In this document: piece after piece, positions 18,095 through 27,060 of the stretch
Numbering within the stretch: the first letter of the stretch is position 1
How the letters are laid out: each line of letters opens with the position of its first letter
Source: Marinobacterium lutimaris
GTDB taxonomy: Bacteria > Pseudomonadota > Gammaproteobacteria > Pseudomonadales > Balneatricaceae
Length of the DNA stretch: 64,000 nucleotides
Direction: 5' to 3'
NCBI RefSeq assembly: GCF_900108065.1
Contig: NZ_FNVQ01000003.1
Span: forward strand, 496,001-560,000
Position numbers and translations under genes: made by a program
Notes under the pieces: model-generated
The model's database searches: none
Seen by the model: only the letters and a program-made list of their open reading frames with translations
Told to the model about the DNA's origin: nothing

Positions 18095-18508
18095 TTATTC
18101 GGCCTCAATAATCTCGAAACTGTGGCTGATCTCAACGCCGCCTTTCTCCAACATCAGCGATGCGGAGCAGTACTGCTCGGCGGAAAGCTTGACCGCGCGC
18201 TCGACGGCAGCGGGCTTGAGCTTGCGACCCGTGACCACAAACTTGACGTGGATCTTGGTAAATACGGAAGGCACTGTATCGGCCCGCTCCGCCTCGATCT
18301 GGGCGACGCAGTCGGTTACATCCTGACGCGCCTTGCGCAGGATGCTCATCACATCGACGCTGGTGCAGCCACCGAGACCCGCCAGCAGCAGCTCCATCGG
18401 GCGCGGCCCCTGTTTCAGGTCACGGTCGATCATTACATCAAAGCCGGAATCGGTCTGCGCCTTGAAGCGCTCGTCGCCATCCCAGTGTACGTTGACGTTC
18501 ATCGTCAT
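18095..18508 (-). CDS. OsmC family protein
   Basis: A 137-residue OsmC/Ohr-superfamily protein. The two conserved cysteines are Cys48 in LAGLGGCTSVDV and Cys114 in SAEQYCSASLML. The set fits the YhfA-like subgroup rather than Ohr. The superfamily reduces organic hydroperoxides using the cysteine pair, although YhfA-like members have no assigned substrate. It lies 14 bases downstream of trpC on the same strand and may be co-transcribed with trpGDC; the same order is seen in several pseudomonads and marine gammaproteobacteria. Confidence 0.9.
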   Translation of the reverse strand: MTMNVNVHWDGDERFKAQTDSGFDVMIDRDLKQGPRPMELLLAGLGGCTSVDVMSILRKARQDVTDCVAQIEAERADTVPSVFTKIHVKFVVTGRKLKPAAVERAVKLSAEQYCSASLMLEKGGVEISHSFEIIEAE

Positions 18509-18522
18509 CTTGTCGCTATCCT

Positions 18523-19332
18523 TTAATTAAACAGTTCAGCCAGCTTCAGACCCGGTTCAGGCGCCCGCATGAAGGCTTCGCCAACGAGGAAGGCATTAAC
18601 GCCGTGGCTGCGCATGGCGGCCACATCTTCCGGCGCCAGAATGCCGCTTTCGGTCACCACCAGACGATCGGACGGCACCTGATCGAGCATGGCGAAGGTG
18701 TGATCCAGGGACACTTCGAAGGTGTGCAGGTTGCGGTTATTGATACCGACCAGCTTGTTGCCCAGCGGCAGTGAGCGCTGCAGCTCCTCTTCGTTGTGCA
18801 CCTCGATCAACACATCCATACCCAGTGACAGCGCCAGCGCGTTCAGCTCGGCCAGTTTGTCATCGCTCAGCGCGGCAACGATCAGCAGAATGCAGTCTGC
18901 GCCGATAGCGCGGGCTTCATACACCTGGTAGGGCTCAACGATAAAATCCTTGCGGATCACCGGCAGTTCACAGGCTGCCCGCGCCTGCACCAGGTACTCG
19001 TCGGCGCCCTGGAAAAAGTCGACGTCGGTCAGCACCGACAGGCAACTGGCACCGCCCTGCTCGTAGGAGCGGGCGATCTCGGCCGGGTGGAAAGGATCGC
19101 GGATCACCCCCTTGGAGGGGCTCGCTTTTTTGATCTCAGCGATGACCGCAGAGCGACCGGCGTCCAGAGAGCGCTGCATACTGGCAGCGAAGCCGCGGGG
19201 ATCCGCCGCCGTGCCCTTGTGCGCCTCAATCTGGTCGCTCAGTTCCTGTACGGAGACCTTGGCCGCCCGCGCTTCAATCTCTTCGTATTTACGGGCAATT
19301 ATTTTTTTCAGTACCGTCGGTGTATCGGTCAT
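18523..19332 (-). CDS. trpC: Indole-3-glycerol phosphate synthase TrpC
   Basis: A 269-residue TIM-barrel enzyme that forms indole-3-glycerol phosphate from CdRP. Motifs: [15 protein letters not shown], the catalytic lysine region [42 protein letters not shown] and VTESGI. It is a single-function protein, not the TrpC-TrpF fusion of enterobacteria. It starts five bases after trpD in the trpGDC unit. Confidence 0.97.
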   Translation of the reverse strand: MTDTPTVLKKIIARKYEEIEARAAKVSVQELSDQIEAHKGTAADPRGFAASMQRSLDAGRSAVIAEIKKASPSKGVIRDPFHPAEIARSYEQGGASCLSVLTDVDFFQGADEYLVQARAACELPVIRKDFIVEPYQVYEARAIGADCILLIVAALSDDKLAELNALALSLGMDVLIEVHNEEELQRSLPLGNKLVGINNRNLHTFEVSLDHTFAMLDQVPSDRLVVTESGILAPEDVAAMRSHGVNAFLVGEAFMRAPEPGLKLAELFN

Positions 19333-19337
19333 TATTT

Positions 19338-20372
19338 TCAGTCCTTCAGTGACTGGCTGAATGCCGCCAGCTCCTGCATTTTCTTCAGCGCCGCACCGGA
19401 TTCGATCGCTTCGATCGCACGCTGCACGCCTTCCTGATGAGAACCTGCCTGACCGCTCAGGTAGATCGCCGCACCGGCGTTCAAAGCAACCATCGCCACC
19501 GCTTTGCGTGATGCCGTGCTCTTGTCACCGGAGAACGCCGCAGTGATCAGGTCCAGCGATTCCGCCGGGCTGTCCACCACCAGGCCGATCAGACTCTGGC
19601 TGTCGACACCCAGATCTTCCGGCGACAGGCGGTACTCTCTGATCTCACCGTCTTTAAGCTCGGCCACGTAGGTGTGAGTCGCGAGGCTGATCTCGTCGAG
19701 ACCATCATCGGCGTTCACCACCATAATGTGTTCGCCACCCAGTTTCTGCATCACCTCTGCCATGGGGCGGCAGAGTTTTTTGGTGAACACGCCGATCACC
19801 AGGCGCTTGGCGCCGGCCGGGTTGGTCATCGGGCCAAGAATATTGAACAGGGTACGGGTGCCCAGAGCGCGGCGGGCGCCGATCGCATGCTTCATCGCGC
19901 CGTGATAGCCGGGAGCGAACATAAAGCCGACCCCGACCTCATCGATACAGCGGGCCACCGCATCACCGGGCAGATCCAGGTTGATACCCGCCTGTTCCAG
20001 CAGGTCGGCGCTGCCGCTGCTGGAGGAGACGCCGCGGTTACCGTGCTTGGCGACATGCACACCGCAGGCGGCGGCAACGAAGGCACTGGCGGAGGAAACA
20101 TTGAACAGGTTGGCGCCATCACCGCCGGTACCGACGATATCGACCAGCGGCCCGCTTTTGGCGTTGACCGGTGAGGCCAGCTCGCGCATCACCTGGGCGG
20201 CGCCGGTGATTTCGTCGATAGATTCGCTTTTCATGCGCAGCGCTACGAGGAAACCCGCGATCTGTGATTCGGTGCACTCGCCAGTCATTACCTGACGCAT
20301 CACGTCCACCATTTCGTCACGACTGAGATCAATATGATCGATCACCCGCGCCAGCGCTTCTTTGATATCCAT
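19338..20372 (-). CDS. trpD: Anthranilate phosphoribosyltransferase TrpD
   Basis: A 344-residue enzyme transferring phosphoribose from PRPP to anthranilate. Motifs: [19 protein letters not shown] (PRPP binding), [18 protein letters not shown], and the anthranilate-site loop with [11 protein letters not shown] and [20 protein letters not shown]. Free-standing TrpD, not fused to TrpG. It lies 11 bases after trpG. Confidence 0.97.
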   Translation of the reverse strand: MDIKEALARVIDHIDLSRDEMVDVMRQVMTGECTESQIAGFLVALRMKSESIDEITGAAQVMRELASPVNAKSGPLVDIVGTGGDGANLFNVSSASAFVAAACGVHVAKHGNRGVSSSSGSADLLEQAGINLDLPGDAVARCIDEVGVGFMFAPGYHGAMKHAIGARRALGTRTLFNILGPMTNPAGAKRLVIGVFTKKLCRPMAEVMQKLGGEHIMVVNADDGLDEISLATHTYVAELKDGEIREYRLSPEDLGVDSQSLIGLVVDSPAESLDLITAAFSGDKSTASRKAVAMVALNAGAAIYLSGQAGSHQEGVQRAIEAIESGAALKKMQELAAFSQSLKD

Positions 20373-20383
20373 GCAGTCGCCTC

Positions 20384-20965
20384 TTATCCGCGATTCAAAA
20401 AGTTCTGCAGCAGCTCGTGCCCCTGCCGGGTCAGTATCGATTCCGGGTGAAACTGTACCCCTTCCACATCCAGTTCACGATGCCTGACGCCCATGATTTC
20501 GTCGTTTTCACCCTGATCATTGCGGGTCCAGGCGGTCACTTCCAGCACCTCTGGCAGCGTTTCCTTCTCCAGGATCAGAGAGTGGTAGCGGGTCACACTG
20601 AGCGGATTTTCCAGCCCACTGAACACCCCCTCGCCACGGTGATAGACCGGGGAGGTTTTGCCATGCATCACCTGGCGTGCACGAACCACCCTGGCGCCAA
20701 ACACCTGGCCCAGCGCCTGATGGCCGAGACAGATACCCAGTATCGGCAGACGCCCGGCAAAATACTCGATCGCCTGTAGTGAGATGCCCGCCTCGTTCGG
20801 CGTACAGGGACCCGGCGAGATCACCAGATGGGTCGGTGCCAGGGATTCGATACCCGCGAGGCTGATCTCGTCATTGCGACACACCCGCACCTCGGCACCG
20901 AGTTCCCGAAAATACTGCACCACGTTATAGGTGAAGGAGTCGTAATTATCGATGATCAGCAGCAC
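20384..20965 (-). CDS. trpG: Anthranilate synthase component II (glutamine amidotransferase) TrpG
   Basis: A 193-residue class I amidotransferase supplying ammonia to TrpE. The nucleophile is Cys79 in [11 protein letters not shown] and the His/Glu pair is in GVQFHPES near residue 170. The start is GTG at 20965. In such genomes TrpG often also serves p-aminobenzoate synthesis. trpE is not next to it in this window, so component I must be encoded elsewhere; splitting trpE from trpGDC is common in pseudomonads. Confidence 0.95.
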   Translation of the reverse strand: MLLIIDNYDSFTYNVVQYFRELGAEVRVCRNDEISLAGIESLAPTHLVISPGPCTPNEAGISLQAIEYFAGRLPILGICLGHQALGQVFGARVVRARQVMHGKTSPVYHRGEGVFSGLENPLSVTRYHSLILEKETLPEVLEVTAWTRNDQGENDEIMGVRHRELDVEGVQFHPESILTRQGHELLQNFLNRG

Positions 20966-21112
20966 GCCGGATGAACCTCACTACAACATCTGACTGGGGT
21001 GCAGGCGGTTAACCCCCAACCTGTTCTGTCCGGCGCACCGGCAAAGCGGCCATGATACAACAGCTCAGCGGCCGAGCCCATCCGCAGCCCGCCGCTGAAG
21101 TAAGAGCCGAGG

Positions 21113-21508
21113 TCACAACGGCCGTTCGCGCTCCTCGCTTTCGAGCTTGATACCGGCAAAGCTTTCCTGCACGCGGCTTGGCACTACCATACGCTTGCTG
21201 GTGCTGCGGTTTTCACCTGCGTTGACCGTTTCAACTACGCGTGAGCTGTAGAGGGTGTTACCCGCTTCATCCTGAAAGTGCAGCTCCAGCACCATATCGA
21301 AAGGGGTTGCGCAGCGGTTTTCCACCTGCGCTTCCCAGGCCAGCTCACTGCCACCAAACTGGGTCTCTTCCATTTCATACTTCATATCGCCAACCTTCAC
21401 ACACTCGCCCTCGGCCGCAGCCTCCTGTACTGGCTCTGCAGAAACCGCCAGCGGCGCGAACAGTATTCCCATGGCGACGATCACATTACGTAACATCGAT
21501 AACCCCAT
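21113..21508 (-). CDS. Exported protein of unknown function
   Basis: A 131-residue protein with a signal peptide (RNVIVAMGILFAPLAVSA, cleavage after ASA-like VSA) and a mature part of about 110 residues that is rich in beta-strand patterns. Two cysteines (EGECVKV and ENRCATP) could form a disulfide in the periplasm. I recognise no family. ATG 21508 is given; ATG 21496, with GGGG six bases upstream, is an equally good start and still leaves an intact signal peptide. The gene is divergent from the histidine kinase. Confidence 0.7.
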   Translation of the reverse strand: MGLSMLRNVIVAMGILFAPLAVSAEPVQEAAAEGECVKVGDMKYEMEETQFGGSELAWEAQVENRCATPFDMVLELHFQDEAGNTLYSSRVVETVNAGENRSTSKRMVVPSRVQESFAGIKLESEERERPL

Positions 21509-21631
21509 TGATTGATTAAATCCCTGTTGTGGCAAGCAGAATGCATGCCACGGGCGCACAGCCCTATTTTCCAGCGCCAAACCCGGCAAATCTACTGGGA
21601 CACAGTCTTTTACCCTGTATACTTTTGACAC

Positions 21632-23164
21632 ATGAGCCAATTCAACTCCGTAACAAAGCTGACCCTTGCCCTGCGCAACCCGCCGCTAACCCTCGCCCTG
21701 ATTGGTGCGGTGATTCTGCCATTCATTTTCATTCTTGCGCTCACCGGAACCTATGCCATTCAGGTTCTGGAGCAACACACGCGCACCCGCATGGAGGAGG
21801 ATATCGAGCTTATCGCTCGCGCCATCCGCCTGCCATTAAGCCACGCGCTGGAGCGTGGACACGAGGTGACCGTGGAACAGGCGCTGGAATCCGCCTTCTC
21901 CATCAACCGTGTCTATGGGGTCTATGTTTACGATGAAAAGGGCAAGGTCGTGTATACCAGCGGCCGCACCGGCGCCGAGATGCCGTCGGAACGGGCCCAG
22001 ACCCTGGCCGAAGATGGCCAGCGCCGCGGCGAGTTCGCCCAGGCCGGCACGGTGGATATCTACTCCTATTTCGTGCCCCTGACCGACAGCGGCGAACGGG
22101 TCATCGGCCTGCTGCAACTGACCCGCCGCGGCAGCGACTTCGACCACTACCTGCAAAACATACGCGTTCACGGGCTTAGCGTGCTGATTATCTCCGGCCT
22201 GCTGCTGACCGGCGTTATCCTGCTCGGCCAGCGCCTGATCGTGGGGCGGCCGCTGCAGCGCATCAACGCGGGCCTCGAGCGGATCCGGCAGGGGCACAGG
22301 GACTATGCCTTCGCCGCCCAGGGTCCCGCCGAACTGGTCTCGCTCAGTCGCTCCCTCAACCGTATGCTCAACTCTATCGATGCCTCGCATCAGCGCCTCA
22401 ATGAACAGCAGAAGCGTGAAGAGGCGCTGAAGGATCAGCTCTACCAGTCGCAAAAACTCGCGGCCATCGGTCAGTTGGCCGCAGGCGTAGCCCATGAGCT
22501 CGGCTCCCCCCTCGCCGTAGTGGATGGCAAGGCCCAACGCCTGCTGCGCCAGCCCGACCTGCCGGAGAAGCTCAGCCGCGACCTGAACAGTATCCGCACA
22601 GAGAGCGCCCGCATGGAGCGGATTATCCGGCAGCTGCTCGACTATGGCCGCAGCAATCCGCTGGACCTCAAGCCAGTCGCCGTGGAGATACCGATCCGCA
22701 GCGCATTGAACACCCTGCTCGCCTCACAAACCGAGGAGCTCGACATCGAGCTGGAGCTGGCGCCAGAGCTCGAGTCTCTGCGGCTCAACGTCGACCGCAT
22801 CCGCCTGGAACAGGCCCTGATCAACCTTCTGCACAACGCTTGTCAGGCAGCGAGCAGCCGCGTAGTGATCCGGGGCGTCAAGGAGGACTCACAGCTGCTG
22901 ATCAGCTTTAGTGACGACGGGGAGGGATTCGACGAAACCATCCGCAGCCAGCTGTTCGAACCGTTCTTCACCACAAAACCTACCGGCCAGGGCACCGGCC
23001 TTGGGCTTGCCGTCGCCCACGCCGCCGCCCGCGACCACAAGGGATCTATCAAGGCACAATCCAACGGCCGCGACGGTGCCTGTTTCACGCTCATACTGCC
23101 CATTGACGAGCCCCGCCAACACGAACCCACTAGCAAGGAGTTAACCCATGTCGACCAGAGCTGA
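21632..23164 (+). CDS. Sensor histidine kinase
   Basis: A 510-residue membrane kinase. TM1 is at about 20-45, a periplasmic sensor segment runs to about 180, TM2 is at 182-205, followed by HAMP and a coiled coil, the phospho-acceptor box at His288 (GVAHELGSPLAVVDG), an N box in ALINLLHNACQA and G boxes DDGEGFDE and GTGLGLAVAHAAA. The H-box reads HELGSPL rather than the more usual HEIRNPL. It overlaps the sigma-54 regulator gene by 17 bases, so they form a cognate pair. The external signal is unknown; the extracytoplasmic region between the two TM segments suggests a periplasmic or membrane cue. Confidence 0.93.
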   Translation: MSQFNSVTKLTLALRNPPLTLALIGAVILPFIFILALTGTYAIQVLEQHTRTRMEEDIELIARAIRLPLSHALERGHEVTVEQALESAFSINRVYGVYVYDEKGKVVYTSGRTGAEMPSERAQTLAEDGQRRGEFAQAGTVDIYSYFVPLTDSGERVIGLLQLTRRGSDFDHYLQNIRVHGLSVLIISGLLLTGVILLGQRLIVGRPLQRINAGLERIRQGHRDYAFAAQGPAELVSLSRSLNRMLNSIDASHQRLNEQQKREEALKDQLYQSQKLAAIGQLAAGVAHELGSPLAVVDGKAQRLLRQPDLPEKLSRDLNSIRTESARMERIIRQLLDYGRSNPLDLKPVAVEIPIRSALNTLLASQTEELDIELELAPELESLRLNVDRIRLEQALINLLHNACQAASSRVVIRGVKEDSQLLISFSDDGEGFDETIRSQLFEPFFTTKPTGQGTGLGLAVAHAAARDHKGSIKAQSNGRDGACFTLILPIDEPRQHEPTSKELTHVDQS

Positions 23165-24530
23165 CCTCAACGCCAGCATTCTTATCGTCGAGGATGACTC
23201 GGGGTTACGCGAACTGATTCAGGAGGAGCTGCAGGACGCTGGCTACCAGGTGAGCAGTGCTGGCAGTGCCGAACAGGCCGGCGAGCAGATAGCCCGGACC
23301 TACCCGGACCTGGTCATCAGCGACCTGCGCCTGCCGGGCGAGGATGGTCTTTCATTGCTGAAAAGCACCCGCTCACTGGCGGGAGCGCCGGCGTTTATCG
23401 TAATCACGGCGTTCGGCACCATCGAGCAGGCGGTCAGCGCTCTGCAGTTGGGCGCCGACGACTTTCTCACCAAGCCACTCAATCTTGAGCACCTGCGGCT
23501 CAGCGTCGCTCGCGCGCTTGAGCGCCAGGCACTGGAGCGCGAGGTGGACCGCTACCGCCGTATGCTCAACGCCGGTGACTTTCATGACATCATCGGCCGC
23601 AGCACGCCGATGCGTCAGCTGTTTGAGCAGATCCGCCGTATCGCCCAGGCCGATGGCCCGGTGCTGGTCGGCGGCGAAAGCGGCGCCGGCAAGGAGCGCG
23701 TGGCCCGCGCCATCCATGCCGAGAGCGAGCGCCACAACGGCCCCTTTGTCGCCATCAACTGCGCCGGCATTCCCGCCGAGCTGCTGGAAAGCGAGCTCTT
23801 CGGCCACAAGGCGGGCGCCTTCACCGGTGCCCAGAAGGCGCGCAAAGGCCTGTTCGCCGAAGCCGACGGCGGCACCCTGCTGCTGGACGAAATCGGCGAA
23901 ATGCCGCTGCAGATGCAGTCCAAACTACTGCGCGTATTGCAGGAAGGCAGCATCCGTCCGGTGGGCGACAACCACGAGCACGCCATCAACGTCCGCATCA
24001 TCGCCGCCACCAACCGGGACCTGGAACAGGAAGTGGAAAAGGAGGTGTTCCGCGCTGACCTGTTCTACCGCCTGGAAACCTTCAGTATCGAGATTCCACC
24101 GCTGCGCCAGCGCGGTGACGATATCGACCTGCTCACCGCCCACTACATCGCGCGTTTCGGCGCCACACGGCCGGAGCCGGTCACCGGTATCTCCACCGAA
24201 GCCCAGCAACTGCTGCGTCAATATCCCTTCCCCGGCAATGTGCGCGAACTGGCCAACGCCATCGAGCGCGCCAGCGTCTTTGCCCGCCATGAACAGATTC
24301 AGCCGGAGGATCTGCCTGCACGTATCCGTCGCCACTCCGGCACCCAGCCAGAAAGCAGCGCGCTGCTGGAGAGTCTGCTCGGAGGCAGCGAACTGCCGCC
24401 CCTGCGTCAGGTGGAGCAGCGCTATGTACAGCATGTACTTGAGCGCAGCGACGGCAACAAGCGCCAGGCCGCGCTGACCCTTGGGATCGGCCGGCGCACC
24501 CTGTATCGCTACCTGGAGGAATCCAGCTAG
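23148..24530 (+). CDS. Sigma-54-dependent response regulator (NtrC family)
   Basis: A 460-residue activator with three domains. The receiver (1-125) has phospho-acceptor Asp59 in VISDLRLPG. The AAA+ domain has Walker A GESGAGKE (176-183), the sigma-54-contacting loop GAFTGA (223-228) and Walker B LLLDEIGE. A Fis-type helix-turn-helix lies at 435-458 (NKRQAALTLGIGRRTLYRYL). All parts needed to open sigma-54 promoters are intact. It overlaps its kinase gene, and a sigma-54 promoter with an upstream palindrome lies just downstream in front of the DUF4168 gene, the likely target. Confidence 0.95.
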   Translation: MSTRADLNASILIVEDDSGLRELIQEELQDAGYQVSSAGSAEQAGEQIARTYPDLVISDLRLPGEDGLSLLKSTRSLAGAPAFIVITAFGTIEQAVSALQLGADDFLTKPLNLEHLRLSVARALERQALEREVDRYRRMLNAGDFHDIIGRSTPMRQLFEQIRRIAQADGPVLVGGESGAGKERVARAIHAESERHNGPFVAINCAGIPAELLESELFGHKAGAFTGAQKARKGLFAEADGGTLLLDEIGEMPLQMQSKLLRVLQEGSIRPVGDNHEHAINVRIIAATNRDLEQEVEKEVFRADLFYRLETFSIEIPPLRQRGDDIDLLTAHYIARFGATRPEPVTGISTEAQQLLRQYPFPGNVRELANAIERASVFARHEQIQPEDLPARIRRHSGTQPESSALLESLLGGSELPPLRQVEQRYVQHVLERSDGNKRQAALTLGIGRRTLYRYLEESS

Positions 24531-24553
24531 CCGAGCGGGTTCAGGCAGGCTCA

Positions 24554-24605
24554 TGTGCCGAATCGACACACTCATATTGGCACCGCCACAGCAGGAATTC
24601 CGCTG
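24554..24605. promoter_or_regulatory. Candidate binding sites for the adjacent NtrC-type regulator
   Basis: TGTGCCGAATCGACACA (24554-24570) is a 17-bp palindrome centred on one A, with seven of eight base pairs matching. A second, imperfect palindrome, CAGCAGGAATTCCGCTG, lies at 24589-24605. The first is centred about 75 bp before the -24 element, close to -100 from the predicted start, the usual place for an upstream activating sequence. Binding by this regulator is inference from position. Confidence 0.55.
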
Positions 24606-24635
24606 CAACCCCGATGATACGGGCATTTAGCAAAG

Positions 24636-24653
24636 CTGGCACAGCCCCTGCTT
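24636..24653 (+). promoter_or_regulatory. Sigma-54 (-24/-12) promoter of the DUF4168 gene
   Basis: CTGGCACAGCCCCTGCTT matches the YTGGCAC -24 block perfectly and has GC at -12 with the required GG-N10-GC spacing (GG 24638-24639, GC 24650-24651). Transcription would start near 24663, about 50 bases before the ATG at 24714. Confidence 0.75.
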
Positions 24654-24713
24654 TGTTCAGGTAGAGTCGCACCGAAAGGCGCACTCCATCTGAATAAGCT
24701 AACGGAGGACTTC

Positions 24714-25124
24714 ATGTCAGCATTTAAAATTGGAACCGGTCTCGCCCTCGCTGCTGCCCTGCTTACCGCACCCGCGCTGCAGGCCCAGGAAAGCAACGGT
24801 CAGCAAAGCACTGGCCAGGAAGCCCAGCAATACAGTGCGCCGGCCAGCCAGCAGCCTCAGGTCGAGGTAGATGATGCTACCGTCGCAAAATTCGCCGACG
24901 CCTATGGTGAAGTGGTCGCGCTGCAGAACGACTTCTCTACTCGACTGCAGAATATCGAAGAGCCGACCGAAGCCCAGGCACTGCAGGAGGAGGTACAGTC
25001 CGAAATGATCAACGTGGTGCGTGAAAAAGGCTTCTCCGTACAGGAATACAACGCCATCGCCCAGCGCGTCAGCCAGGATCCTGAACTCCAGGCACAGCTT
25101 GAAGCCCTGATGACCAACAGCTAA
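24714..25124 (+). CDS. Secreted DUF4168 protein
   Basis: A 136-residue exported protein. The signal peptide (MSAFKIGTGLALAAALLTAP, cleavage near LQAQE) is followed by a Gln/Ser-rich linker (about 24-48) and a helical DUF4168 domain from residue 48 (VDDATVAKFADAYGEVVALQ ... GFSVQEYNAIAQRVSQDPEL). The domain has no established biochemical role that I know of; its helical, charged character suggests a periplasmic chaperone-like or envelope-stress protein, which is inference. A sigma-54 promoter lies upstream and a hairpin downstream, so it is probably transcribed alone. Confidence 0.88.
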   Translation: MSAFKIGTGLALAAALLTAPALQAQESNGQQSTGQEAQQYSAPASQQPQVEVDDATVAKFADAYGEVVALQNDFSTRLQNIEEPTEAQALQEEVQSEMINVVREKGFSVQEYNAIAQRVSQDPELQAQLEALMTNS

Positions 25125-25142
25125 GCCTGTTACTCTCAGCAC

Positions 25143-25165
25143 CCGGAGAGGCCCGCCCTCTCCGG
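25143..25165 (+). terminator. Terminator after the DUF4168 gene
   Basis: A perfect 9-bp stem, CCGGAGAGG (25143-25151) with CCTCTCCGG (25157-25165) around a 5-base loop, is followed by a T-rich but interrupted tract (TCACTCTTTAGTTCTTT). Confidence 0.7.
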
Positions 25166-25344
25166 TCACTCTTTAGTTCTTTACCTCTTTGCCCCTTCCC
25201 CCCTTGCCTCCAGAATCCTGTAACCTTCCCGTTTAGCGTCTCCGGCGGAAGGCTGGCAACCCCGCCAGCGAGCCTTTATCCTGACCTCTGCGAGGCTTTT
25301 CTGCCCCGAACACTGAAGATCCAATGCATACAGCCGAGAGCCCG

Positions 25345-25941
25345 ATGACTGAGAAACCCTTCGCTCCCTCCTGCGAAAACAACAAAACACCGATTCTGGA
25401 TATACTGCTGGATGCCTTCAGCGACCGTACTCTGGTGCTGGAGATCGGCAGCGGTACCGGACAGCACGCGGTGCATTTCGCAGCGGCGCTGCCCCATCTG
25501 CAGTGGCAGACCAGCGATCTGGAGGAGAATCATGCGGGGATAAAACTCTGGCTGGAAGAAGCGGCCCTGGACAACCTGCACCCGCCTGTCGAACTGGATG
25601 TAACCCAGGCTGACTGGCCAGAAGGTTTCGATGCGGTGTTCACCGCCAACACCACTCACATCATGCCCTGGACAGCGGTGATCGAGATGATCGGCCGCAT
25701 CGGTGAGCAATTGCCCAACGGCGGCGTGTTCTGCCAGTACGGGCCATTCAACTATAACGGGGAGTTCACCAGCCCCAGCAACGCCGGTTTCGACCGCTGG
25801 TTGAAGGAGATAAACCCGGCGCGAGGCATCCGTGACTTTGAAGCAGTTGAACAGCTGGCCAACAAGGCCGGACTCAGGCTCGTCGCTGACCACGCGATGC
25901 CCGCCAACAACCGCCTGCTGGTATGGCGCAAGCAGGGCTAA
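25345..25941 (+). CDS. SAM-dependent methyltransferase, DUF938 family
   Basis: A 198-residue protein that begins MTEKPFAPSCENNKTPILDI, the DUF938 hallmark ENNK-PIL, followed by the SAM-binding motif LEIGSGTGQHAVHFA and DLEENHAGI. The family includes human METTL26, whose substrate is unknown. ATG 25345 is preferred because family members begin only a few residues before the ENNK motif; ATG 25324 in the same frame is possible. It is convergent with the HtpX-like gene, with 24 bases between the stops. Confidence 0.88.
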   Translation: MTEKPFAPSCENNKTPILDILLDAFSDRTLVLEIGSGTGQHAVHFAAALPHLQWQTSDLEENHAGIKLWLEEAALDNLHPPVELDVTQADWPEGFDAVFTANTTHIMPWTAVIEMIGRIGEQLPNGGVFCQYGPFNYNGEFTSPSNAGFDRWLKEINPARGIRDFEAVEQLANKAGLRLVADHAMPANNRLLVWRKQG

Positions 25942-25965
25942 AACACCCGGCTTACTCACTTTCAG

Positions 25966-26931
25966 TCACCACCAGGTTCCCCAGATCCGCCGCCGCGGCT
26001 TGCGCATAATTTCGGGGTGATCATAGCGGTGCAGCAACTGCTCTAACGGCAGACGCTCGCTCTGATCCATCTCCTGCTCCAGCACCAGTAGCCGCTCAAC
26101 CCGCTCTGCGGTGCGGGGATGGGTCCTGAGCAGCGACGGATCCGGCACCCGGTTGCCGGGTGCCAGGATATGCTCGATCCAGCCCCCCTGAGCCTTCTCG
26201 ATCCGCTCCAGCGCTCTTGCCAGCCCCCGGGGATCCCCCGTCAACCTGGCAGCACCCATATCGGCGGCATACTCCCGGGTCCTGGACAACGCCAACTGCG
26301 CCAACGCACTGAGCAACGGCGCAATCATCAACAGCAGAATCAACCACCAGTTGATCGTGACCATCCCCAGCAGCATCAGCGGCAGATTCATCAGGAGCAG
26401 GATCTGCCCCACAAATGCCATCATGCTGGTCATGCGGCTGAACAGGTCCGCCAGACCCATCACCCAGAGATCGTTATGGCGGATATGGCTGATCTCATGG
26501 GCCAGCACGCCAGCAAGTTCTCGCAGTTCCAGCTGACGCATCATCGCATCGCTGAGCGCCACCGCCGAGCGCCCGGAGAACCCCACCGAGAAAGCATTCA
26601 TCACCCGGCTGGGAATCAGGTAGATCTCCGGTTCTTTCTCCAGGCCGGCGCGCTCGCAGAGCCAGCGCGTCAGTTCACTCAACGCCGGCGCATGGGTCTT
26701 CTGCAGCGGTTTGGCACCATAGAGCTTCATCACCCAGCGCGGCGACAGGGCCGGATTGAACACCAGGGTCAGCAGACCGACGAGCAACAGCAGCGCGACG
26801 CCGGCACCGCCCCAGAGCTGCCAGCCCAGTGCTGCCATAAAGCCGCCCATAAACAGAATCAGCAGCGCAGACTCCAGCGCATTCAACAGCGCCTGACTAC
26901 GCCAGTATCCTCCGTTTTTACTCTGTCGCAT
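25966..26931 (-). CDS. HtpX-like zinc metalloprotease (M48 family)
   Basis: A 321-residue membrane protease. Two N-terminal TM segments (about 17-60) precede the active site HEISH (145-149) and the third zinc ligand Glu221 in TREYAADMGAARL; two more hydrophobic segments lie at about 175-215. The SRVMNAFSVGFSGRSAVALSD segment is typical of M48B. HtpX proteins degrade misfolded membrane proteins with their active site in the cytoplasm. It differs enough in its extended N-terminus that it may be a paralog rather than HtpX itself. Confidence 0.88.
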   Translation of the reverse strand: MRQSKNGGYWRSQALLNALESALLILFMGGFMAALGWQLWGGAGVALLLLVGLLTLVFNPALSPRWVMKLYGAKPLQKTHAPALSELTRWLCERAGLEKEPEIYLIPSRVMNAFSVGFSGRSAVALSDAMMRQLELRELAGVLAHEISHIRHNDLWVMGLADLFSRMTSMMAFVGQILLLMNLPLMLLGMVTINWWLILLLMIAPLLSALAQLALSRTREYAADMGAARLTGDPRGLARALERIEKAQGGWIEHILAPGNRVPDPSLLRTHPRTAERVERLLVLEQEMDQSERLPLEQLLHRYDHPEIMRKPRRRIWGTWW

Positions 26932-27060
26932 CTCCTCCTCCTGATGAATACCACTCCCTTACCCGGTTACAGACCAACAAACGTCAACGTTTCGAAGCGG
27001 AGTTCTGCACCGGGCGCTATGTTAGTATCAGCGCTTTATTCAACCTCTGTATAGCGTTAG

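Noticed and set aside
23485-24477. A 330-codon plus-strand frame inside the response regulator gene
   Set aside because: Its protein is Ser/Pro/Arg-rich with no domain; the NtrC-type frame is complete and conserved.
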